DNA of 23,989 bases from Ophiothrix spiculata (Eukaryota > Echinodermata > Ophiuroidea > Amphilepidida > Ophiotrichidae), in assembly GCA_000969725.1 (NCBI GenBank), contig JXSR01S007753.1; one strand, written 5' to 3'. Positions 1 to 9,700 of the stretch are shown one piece after another; position 1 is the stretch's first letter, and the number at the start of each line of letters is the position of its first letter. Made by a program: the position numbers and the translations under genes. The notes below the pieces were generated by a model. That model was given only the letters and a program-made list of their open reading frames with translations, ran no database searches and was not told the origin of the DNA.

Positions 1-361
1 TATGATTGTATAAACATTGTTTGTAAATCATTTCTGTAAATATTTTGTAATTATATATTTTATTTGTATTTCAACTTAACAGGGCCTTCTAGAATAGCAG
101 TGCTTAGCCACTGAAGAAGCTACCCTGTATAATGAAAGCTTTAATAATAACCATTAAACTTTTATAAATTACACAGCAAAGTATAAGAAGATAATAAGTA
201 CAAAATTGCTAAACATATAGTGGGACTGATTTAACTGATATTTTGAACTGAAACCTGTTTGTTAGTGGTCTTTGAAATGAAACTTAAAAAAATAATAATT
301 TTGAAGCCCAGACCGTTCTCCTTTAAATTCATGCATTAAGTGAGTATAATCTTTCGAATAG
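1..361. other. intron, nothing recognised
   Basis: AT-rich sequence upstream of exon a. The preceding C7orf25 exon should encode the family block just before ELQDKG, and no such reading is present, so it lies outside the window. An acceptor-like ttcaacttaacag at 70-82 is followed by stops and no family similarity. Confidence 0.6.
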
Positions 362-635
362 TAAGGCCAAAAAAAAAAGAACTCTGTCTCAGGTTCCTTA
401 GGCCCAAAACCCTAAGCGCTATGCGGTGGGTTTTTTTTCCTTGATTTTTTAGTCAAAAAAGGCAATGCGCACGCGGAAATCTTTTTTTATTACGTTTTTA
501 GGTCACTATTTTTTTTTTGTGTGTAAGAAACAAATAAAAAAGCAAAAAAAAAAAAAGAAATGCGGGAAAATTCGAATTTTTAACCCTATATGCACGCGGG
601 AAGCTGAGACAGAGTTCTTTTTTTCTTTGGCCTAA
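362..635. mobile_element. MITE, PIF/Harbinger-like, TAA target duplication
   Basis: Terminal inverted repeats start GGCCAAA at 365 and end TTTGGCC at 632. The repeat continues inward through AAGAACTCTGTCTCAG and its complement at about 603-620. Direct TAA flanks (362-364 and 633-635) fit the 3-bp TWA duplication and GGCC-type ends of PIF/Harbinger elements. There is no ORF, so it is non-autonomous. The right end is 31 bp from the exon a acceptor, so the insertion just spares the branch and pyrimidine tract. Confidence 0.75.
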
Positions 636-666
636 TCCAATTGTTTTTTAACATTGTGTTATTCAG

Positions 667-776
667 ATGAGCTGCAAGACAAAGGTGCTGTAGTCCACGG
701 CCATATATTTGCCAGTGAGGAGGAATCTGAAACTGCAAAACCAGACCTTCCTTCGTTTTCTTCTCTTGTGGCCGAG
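667..776 (+). CDS. C7orf25: C7orf25 orthologue, exon a (internal)
   Basis: The acceptor is ttattcag before 667 and the donor is GAG|gtaaac at 777. Its first two bases complete a codon begun in an upstream exon outside the window. It reads ELQDKGAVVHGHIF followed by an acidic EEESE stretch and ends LVAE. The ELQDKGAVVHG block corresponds to the conserved E-L-x-x-x-G-x-x-V-x-G block of the family; the acidic part is a variable linker. A MITE ends only 31 bp before the acceptor. Confidence 0.85.
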
Positions 777-3700
777 GTAAACCCAAATTTTGTACAATCT
801 TTCATTGTAGAACAAGCCACAAATGCTACAAGCTTCACTTTGAATGACAGATGAAACTACATGCTAAGGGCGTAAAAATTTCTGCAAATTTTTTTTTTTT
901 TTTGCAGATTCACAATCATACATAAATAAAACTGCAAATTTTCCATTTCAAAATGTTGAGTGGGCAACAGAAAACCTAAAGCTTACACACTTTTGAACAT
1001 GTTTATTGTAGTTTCACTCTTATAATCTTACTGTAATTTGCGAAATGTTGTGTGTTTGTGGCGGTGGGTTGGCGATGTTCGCAAAAAGCTCCGAGAATTT
1101 TGATCCAAACGGAGAAAAATTTACGGGAAAGGTTAAGGAAACACTGGGAGTGACATCAATTTTATTTGGACGAAAACCATTATTGGGTTGCTTCAAAAAG
1201 TGCAAAAAAACGGTATTTTCAGCTAAAAAAATGACGTCAGTCGTTACTATGCGAGTGCGCGAGTAAACAAAATGCATCCAAGGACATTGCGTCATGCACG
1301 CAATAGCAACACACCGTATTAAAACACGCGGTAAAAATCCCGGTAATTTCAAGTGGGAATGACGAAGAGTAGACGAGATTGGACTAGCTCTGCCAATTTT
1401 GATCTAAACGGAGCAAAATCCACATGCACGATTAAGGAAAATACGGGGATGAAAATAGGGTTTATTTTATCAAAAACCATCAACGGGTGGCTCAAAAAGT
1501 GTACTAAAATCATATATACATTCACACCATTTTTAGCTTTAAAATGATGTCAGTCGTTTTTATGCTGGAAACATTTGTATATTCATGTACGGGGTGGGGG
1601 GGGGTTGGGGGCATGTTTAAAGCTACGGAGAAATTAGCTTACAGGGAAAATGGAGAACTTACAGTAGGATTATCACAATGATACGGGATCATTCACAGGG
1701 AAAATATGTATATCAGAAATGCAGGATGATATACAGAATGAGAACATCAAAAAAACTTTATACGGGAAAATTTTACTATTTTGTGTATCAGGTTTAAGGC
1801 TACGGGCAAAATTAATCTCAAAACCCTAATGACGAGGCCGGGGGGGGGGGGGGGGAAAGGGATAAGCCTACAGGACAATTAAACTCAAAATTCAATGACC
1901 GTGGCAGGTTTAAGCCTACGGGAAAATCAAACTATACATTAAAATAAATAAAACATCATCAATGTACGACAAACGGTTTATTAGTTCAAAATAGTATGCT
2001 CTAATCATCTAGTGGAGGCCCGCGCGAAGCACGGACATCCCGCTAGTAATAATAATACACTGTACCTATATAGCACAATTCAACTAAGTACCATGGCGCA
2101 TTAATTTTAACTTCATGATAAACTTAAACAGATTTCTGGATATAGGGTTAAGTTCATTGAAGTGCCATTTTAATTTTCATAATAATTAATATGGTATTGC
2201 AAATATTTTAAAAGTGAAAACGACAAAAGTTTGCATTTATGGCTTGTTCATTCATTTGAGGTTGCACCTGTGATAGACTTAAACATATGTTTTAACTTGA
2301 TCATTGCCCGTGGGTTTATGAAAGAGAGATTTGTGATACACCCGTACTATTTTGGCTTGGTCCTTTTGAAATAAATATGGTATATGTTGTGTTAGATTTT
2401 CTTGTCTCAATGGTATTTTTATTTTTCAGAATACACTTGCCATGTCAGGTGAAATTGACAATTTTACCAAAGTCAATTTGGATGTTACGACGTTAATAGC
2501 ATTAGTGTCCGAACTGACGCATGGCGGATGTTGGTATAAGTTTCCAGAGCCGCTCATTAATGAATTAGCTGAACAAGAAAGGTTACGACCGTTATTACCA
2601 GACCTTAATGCATTTATACAAGGTGAGTTCGTTATGTAAGTGTAAAAGGTCGTATCTGTAATAGCTACCTTTTTTCATAAATTTGCATTGCATGCTGATA
2701 TAATGTTACCTGAAGCACCATTCAAAAGCCACTGACATATGGGAGAGAAATTTTCATTGTTTTGGACTGAGATATATTTCTTCGGGAGCTGCACTCCGTC
2801 AGAAAAATACCTCAGTCCAAAACAATCACCTCAGAATTCAAACAATGACCTCAACAAAGATAGTGCGCAGTTATTATTGTCTAAGTATTGCACAGTGTCA
2901 TCAGCAAAGCAACTAGCCCTCTGATTGCACAATGTCAATGTTTCACAATTTAAAATACAGATTCCCTTTTGTATATGAGAAAAAACTAACATTAATTGTG
3001 GATTCTTGAAAAAAAGCATTTGAGATCCTCATAGTGTATTTTAGCCTCAGAAGAAATCTTCCTTTTAATTTAGATAACAGTGGTCATGCATGCTTACAAT
3101 TACATGTAGGCCTGTTATTAATGCATTTCTTTACTTTACCCATACTATCATCTCCACTGCATTCCACTTCTAGCTTTTCTTGTCTATCTATCCTTGCTTC
3201 AGCTTCCCTGTATATTATTTGAAATTTTGAAGAAATATTTATCTCTATTCGACGGCTGTAAACACCATAAAAAAAATTAGTCGATTATGTGATTATCGCT
3301 TAACACGCAGATACACTACACAATAGAAGAGATGAATCATCTACCGACTTTAGATGGCACTGTAACTGTTTCTGGCGGGAACAATCAGGCATCTTTTTTT
3401 CCTGAGCTAGTATTCCATATTGTTTGTGTATTGATATGCTAGAGACTATATATTACTATGCAAGACTAGCCAATAGGACTAGCCACTTGAAAGAAAATCA
3501 AAACTGAGATTCTGACAAAAAAATTGGTAAAACGTTGAGAAAGTAGGTTTCTCTGCAACATTATACAGTTTTACTTGATTTTTCTCTGCAGGTAAAGAGC
3601 TGTATGCTTGCCATACTGCACTCAAAGATTTTCAGAACATCTTGGAGACGATAGCTGGGCCAAATGAGAAAGCCAGAGCCAAAGAGTTATTACCTAGGAT

Positions 3701-6700
3701 ACAACCCGTAGAAGACTGTTTATCAGAGAGAGCCAAGTTATTAGAAGGCAGTAACAAAGTTAAAACCCGGGCAAAGGTAGGACGTTTTTCCAGAATACTT
3801 TAACTCTTTAACTCCGGCAAGCCACTCACAGTGGCTCGTAAAAGCGTGTACGATTTGCTAGAATTTATACTTTGACGCAATATTTTCAAATAGCTCTCAC
3901 AAAAATACAAGCCCAAATTGGTTTAAAATTTGCCAGCAAGTAGTTGAAACAAAGAGCTATCTAGCACCATCATTTTTAGTAGCAGAGAGAACAACCCTGG
4001 CGCACTACAGTTATCGTATGCTATCATAAAGTTAGGTCTTTGTGAGCCGCTCAGAGCGGTTTTCCAGCAAAATAGAGCAAATGGTGAACATTTTATTACA
4101 GAGTGAAAGAGTTAAAGACAATAGCTTGGCCAATAGAGAGGGTAAAATCCGAAGAGTTATTACCTAGGATACAACTGGTAAAAGATTGTTTATCAGAGAG
4201 AATCACATTATTAGAAGGCAGTAACAAAGTTCAAGCCCGGGCAAAGGTAGGACAAAATTCCAGAATATCTAGGAGATGATAGTTCGGCTAAATGAGAGAG
4301 CGAGATCCAATAAAGGGTTAATACCCAGGATACAGCTGGTAGTAGACTGTTGAGCAGAGAAGCCAAGTTATAAGAGGCAGTAACAAAGTTCAACTAAGGC
4401 AAAGGAAAGAGAAAGCAAGAGAGCTTTTCAAAGTATTGGAGATGATAACTGTAGTGCAGGTAAAGAGCTGTATGCTTGCAAGACTGTGCTCAAAGACTAT
4501 GGCAGTGGTAAGAAAGATTTTTCAGTACATGTTGGAAATGATAGCTGGGCCAATTGAGAAAGGAAATGCTAGAGTCATTGTCTAGGATATAACTGGTAGA
4601 ATATTGTTTATCAGAAAGAGCCAAGACTGTAACAAAGTTAAAACTTTGGCAAAAGGTAAGTAAGATTTCCAGAATATCTTGGAGATGAATGATAGCTGGG
4701 CTGAATGAGAGAGCAAGGTAAGGTAAAGATAAAGGGGACGGCCCGTATTTCACAGGTCGGAGTGCCCATCTCTCTTACGAAGCATTTGGGTCAGACTCCA
4801 CAATTTGTTATATTTGCGGTGAGGGGTTCGCCACACCTCCTACCCCGCGAGTCTGTTGCCTTCCCAGCATTGAAGAAAGCCGGTACCCATTTGACACCTG
4901 GGTGGAGAGGAGCACATTAGGGTAAGTACGTTGCTCAAGGACACTACACATGCTGCCCACCAGATTCGAACCCTAAACTCTCAATGCCTGGTGATTAACA
5001 GTCAAGGACTTTACCGCTAGGCCACGCATGTCCCTAGAGAGAAAGATCTAAGTGTTATTGCCTAGGCTGCCTAAAATTGCCACACAGTAGGCAAAAATTG
5101 AACTCGAAGTGTGCCAAAATTACGTAAGCCTTCACAACAGTCAAAAAGGTTAATGTATCTGGTTTTATTAGGGTTTTGACACCCAAGGATTTCAATGAAC
5201 ACATTTTCAAAACCATATGACGTCATCACAATACTGTTTTCTGATTGGACAATACCAATTTTAATTGAAAGATAAGATACAATGCAGATAATGTTTGTAT
5301 TTAGTCATATAAGAGGTTTTGACACCCAAGGATTTTGATGAACACATTTTCAAAACTGTATGATGTCATCAAAATATTGTTTTCTGATTGGAAGAGGCCA
5401 TAACTCTGATTTAAAGAAGACATAATAATACTACATTTGTGTTTGAATATACACCTGTGGAACACATTTTTAAAACTGCACTACGTCATTGAAATACTGT
5501 TTGTTATCGGACGAGACAATTTTATATTGAAAAGAAATGTAAATACATAATTCATGTAACATCATTGTATTTCTACATGTGACGGGTTCTTAACCTCATT
5601 GTTTGCTTGTTTCAGACAACATATAATGTTACATGATCAAATTTCTGACGTATTAAAGCTATAAACTACTAAAATCCTAAGCTGTTCATCCATTAGATAT
5701 CAGCACATTATATTATTCATGTTCTCTTTGAAATCACTTTAAGTACATACATTTAACATAATGTTAAAAGTATCCCTTTTGCTCTTATCAGTTACAGAAA
5801 AATATAAATAGATATAAATACTTATCAAATAAATAATTATCATTGGTTATGTAACAGTTTTCAGAATAATATGGAAGAGGGAACTTTATAAGCTGGGGTG
5901 TATAGCTTGAGCTATGCAGAATTTAGATATCAGAACCTACATATTCTGATGTACTTGTTCAAGATTCTTTGTTATTTGATGTGTCACTGTCATTCAGATG
6001 AGGACATGAGTCCTTAAGCATGTTCTTAACTTCAGCAGGTAGAGGCTCTTGGTGCGGTTCCTTCAATGACGTACTACTTATAACAATATCTCCCGTTACC
6101 ATTAGGCGAAGGAATACATTACTTATGTTGTCAATTTGTGACGTTTTCCTTGCATGCTTAACACAGAATAATTGATTGCCTTTGTTTCGCGCTTCTTGCG
6201 CCTCCTTACTCATCATTCCTAGTGGAAGCATTGAGGAAGACAAACTCTCTGCTCCCTGTATGAACAGAATATGGACACTTACAGGCATTTTGAACCAAGG
6301 GTAGAGCTCAATTAGCAGTTCTGCAGTTTCCTGACAAAATAATGTACACCAAATTTCTTGGCATCCAATGGAAGTTTGCAAGATATGGCAATGAGTATAT
6401 ATGAAATCTGTGGACGAGATCCATCCAGGCCTCATATATCTTCAAAGGTCTTTTCATCCTGAAATGCTCTACGCTCAGTGTTGCCATCATTTTTATTCCC
6501 AGCACCCTGCTTCGGCTCATCTACCTTTAATCCAAGTTCAGCCTTAAACCTGTAGCATGGATTTCTTGCTTTCTTGTAGTATCTAGAGCTTTATCCTCTT
6601 GTGATGACACGTGCCATTTTTTCACTGGGATTCGATCGGAAATGTAGATCATCATCTCAAAGCAACAAATCCACTTTGGCCTAAAAAAATGTTTGTTTGC

Positions 6701-9700
6701 CCTCCGCGATCGACCTTCAAATTCCAAAAATTTGGGTCGGGTATTTTAGACGCTTGTTTTTCTTCCAACACTTAAAATATGAAAACTCAATATTTTCGAT
6801 GAATAATGTAAAATTTAGCTGTATTGATGCCCTGCATTGCTTGATATTTGCGATAAAATCCATGGAATGAGATCATTCTGTAAAATATATGTGCAGAGTT
6901 AAAAAAAGATCAACCAACCAACCAACCCAAAATTTTAATTTTACACTGGAGGACAAACAAACAATTTATTTTTTAGGCCTAATGAAGTGGGCAGAGTCCA
7001 TAATTATAATTTGACTCAATTGCTGGTCTTGGTAGGCTCCCGGGGTAGGCTCTCTATGTCATTAAACATTTTTGGTGTCGCTTTGCAAATGTTACATCTC
7101 ATGGTTGATGTAGTTTCTGTCAGGGCATTTATAATCTTCTGATCTACCATGGTTAGTGATAGATCATAAGTACATTGTCTTTTCTAGGGCTTGCTGCGTC
7201 AAGTTCATAATCTATATCTAACATGATATTCATAGGATTAAGATTGTCAATTTCGTCAAGGATAAAAAAGACCTTTCCGAGAATGTCCGAAGCTGATATT
7301 ACAATTGCCGATAGAAAAGTGTCTCTTCAACACAATAACCTGAATGTTAAGTTTGCGTTCTCGTTAACTGGTTGCGTACGAATTCGAACTTATAATTAGG
7401 GTTAGCACTAAAGAGTCACTTTTAGTGTGATCGCCCTGATATGACTTGAAATCTGAAGCTTAATAAGCCAATTTCAAATGGAAATTTTACTCTTTATGTC
7501 GGTGAGCTTATGGTACCATCAGCCAAAAGTTGTTCAGAATTAGTGTATCTAATAATGTATGGGCCTGGTTCTATTTATTTTTCACTTTCATTGCACTGAA
7601 ATGCGAGAGAATTTTCGGAAAATTTTGTTGACAAAATCATGCATACTACATGTATATGAGCTTGTATGTGATTGGTTGAAAAAATGGCCATGTGATCAAT
7701 GTTCCGGAGATTTCCGAATGGATTTTGAAAAGGTCTATTAAGCTCTCTTTGACTAAATTCTATATAAACTGTAGGTGTATTGGTCGACAAAACCGAGTTG
7801 AAAATTGCACTGGATTTTGCCACACAATATGATCTTTAAATTTCAATTGCAAGGGAACAAGTATAGTTCAAAATAGACTTTCATCTGATTTCTCTGTTGA
7901 ACTAAACAGCTGTTTATATTTGCTCTGTCCGGAAGATCCATCGAACCCCCATTTGCACACAAGTTCACAGGAAAGTTCTTCATTTGGTGGAAGGTTTTTT
8001 ATAAGTTTTGTTACTGCATCTTTTTCTGTTGAATAATTCCAAGTGCTGTGTGATCAAGTAAATCTTGAAGAGGTACCCTAGCAGAGTCCTCTGTCACACA
8101 AATGTTTACTGGATAACATTTCATTTCCTTTTTGCCCCCCCCCCCCCCCTTAAGTCATTATATGTTGGGTAGATATTGGCTTGTGTGCGTTTTGCTGCAG
8201 ATCGTACTGTTTGATATGATTTTAGGCATGTCTGACTCAATAAAGAGGGACAAAGCTTCTTCTTACGTGAACCGTTCTGGTTTGTTGTCAGTCTTGGTGA
8301 TAAGTTTTCTGATTTTGGAAGGTCATGATGGCGATACCATGACAAATTTTAAGTCATTGTTCTTTTTGAACACCCCTTGGGAGGCTGCGTAGAGAAGTTC
8401 ATTAGGTCTGCTTAGGGTTAACATGTCCTGTGCGTTTTCTCTTTCGTTACCTTTCTGCAAGGTTCTGCCATTCTTAAGTAGGCCGTCCCTTTTGCTGTAT
8501 ACCAAACCAGTCCCTTCTTGTGCAGATGTTTGTTCGCTTCCTTGAGATGTGCTAGGAACCTCTGGCATGTCTGAAGCGGGAGATTCAACTGTTGTATATT
8601 AGAGTGCTGAGTGAAAAACGCTTTGGTTTCTACTCTAAATGTCAAATTCTGTGCAAGCCATTCTGAATTTTGAGTTTTAAAATAATCAGCATTAAGTCCA
8701 CATCTGTCGCATAAATGATAGAGAAAACATATAACTGATTTTGCAATACTCTTGGTCACATTTTGTGGATTATCAATTCTGATGCTATAATGTTCACGTA
8801 AGAATTTAATACATGTAGGAAAGGCTGCATTAATACCTGAAAGCGAGCCAGCATCATAAACTACATCAAAAAAATGTCTTTTTGATATCGATGCCATGAT
8901 TTTGATTTACTCTTCCAAGCTTTTCCAATGAGCTATTAGAGAACACCTATGGCGGCTAAACACAAGATAAGTTTTAACAAGGGCCGTGAAACTCCTATAC
9001 CGAGTCATTGTACAAAATTGGTACCCACCACGAATACCGTCACGTACAGAAAAAATATTCTAATACTCAGAATTTGTATACTCACCATTAAACCCATACA
9101 AATAAAACGATTCACAAGTATTAGTGACAACGAAACCACAGTTAAAGAAATATACAACACCTTGCGGAATGCAGTAAACAACTTCGGATTAACGCACATA
9201 TAACAATAGAGATAACCCCAGTGTGTGCATAATGAAGGTTATTTTGTGACGTAGCATTGTGCATCATTTACATTTAGAGCAGATTTGCTGCAATAATCAT
9301 CTGATGGGTTGGCACACTTTTTAGCCCATCAGTTTCAGTTTCCATTCTCTCGTTCCCTGTTTTAACTTAGAAAAAACACACCGTAAATTCCCAGCGGCAC
9401 TAATAATATTGTAATCTTCTTTTATGCAACAGGTTTTGGAAATTATCAGGTTTCATTTAAAGAAATTATATGTTGGGAATTCCCAGAACAAATGGTAATT
9501 CTGAAATAGTTTGGAAAAAATGGGATTTCAAATGACAATTATTTTAACCTTATTATATTATTTCCATTTTGGAATTCAGTAAAGTTTTCTAAATGGTATA
9601 CAACCCTTATTTTTTTAAAACTTTTAACCAAAACTTTTATTAGAGTTTACTCAGCTCTTAGGCATTATATACCGCGCTTACTTATAGGCTCATTTTCCGA

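Larger units (their letters stand above)
1062..2046 (+). mobile_element. Helitron-like non-autonomous element (3' part certain, left end approximate)
   Basis: The right end reads CCCGCGCGAAGCACGG, a short GC-rich hairpin (stem CCGCGC/GCACGG, one mismatch), then CATCCCGCTAG at 2036-2046, followed by T. A hairpin shortly before a CTRR terminus next to a T is the hallmark of Helitron 3' ends. No Rep/helicase ORF is present. The interior holds ~300-bp direct repeats and a shorter repeat built around 'taagcctacggg'. I could not fix the 5' TC end; the start given is where the repeats begin. Confidence 0.5.
3785..5071 (+). pseudogene. tandem decayed copies of C7orf25 exon c
   Basis: Downstream of exon c the unit running from 'ttttcagaacatcttggagac' (cut here to its start, ttttcagaac) through the GTAGGA donor is repeated. 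Copy B is 3785-4252, split by a TTAA element. Copy C is about 4257-4410. Copy D is 4460-4655 and includes the acceptor and the exon 5' half. Copy E is about 4664-5071 and is split by a SINE. Shared landmarks are TTATTACCTAGGATACAA, GGCAGTAACAAAGTT and the GCAAAGGTA boundary. C has a TGA for a Leu codon and has lost its donor. D has an insertion and in-frame stops. E is truncated. Only B keeps an open reading frame. Confidence 0.88.
5959..8897 (-). pseudogene. Transib / RAG1-like transposase, degraded
   Basis: Fragments of one protein lie in order on the minus strand, interrupted by frameshifts, stops and an insertion. N-terminal domain, 8897 to ~8570: starts MASISKRHFFDVVYDAG, includes NPQNVTKSIAKSV. 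Linker: EEALSLFIESDMPK (stop TAA at 8263-8265), YQTVRSAAKRTQANIYP. Then VPLQDLLDHT; the first catalytic Asp motif KWGFDGSSGQS (Asp codon 7940-7942); LVPLQLK (TGA at 7868-7870); FCRPIHLQF (TAG at 7760-7762). Then LTMVDQKIINALTETTST and the CNIC zinc-type motif near 7095; YGLCPLH; WICCFE; KKWHV; GNTERRAF; ELYPWFKMP; and the catalytic Glu motif SKEAQEARNK (Glu codon 6193-6195). These blocks match Transib transposases and the RAG1 core (DG...GSG; CxPI; SExxExxNK). The start ATG at 8897 looks original. Extra DNA of about 400 bp at 7330-7740 is unexplained. Confidence 0.85.

Noticed and set aside
2891-2897. CACAGTG heptamers (also near 18751) as RAG signal sequences
   Set aside because: No nonamer at 12 or 23 spacing, and a 7-mer is expected by chance in 24 kb.
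4102-4246. Copy B as a real alternative exon
   Set aside because: The only upstream acceptor (ttttattacag in the MITE) gives a premature stop in either phase supplied by exons b or c.
4963-5035. tRNA gene on the minus strand
   Set aside because: A and B boxes are present but the ends do not form an acceptor stem, and the unit continues into a SINE body with target duplications.
5959-8897. A functional RAG1 gene or ProtoRAG locus
   Set aside because: There are several frameshifts and stops, and no RAG2-like ORF nearby. The motifs fit a plain Transib transposase better.
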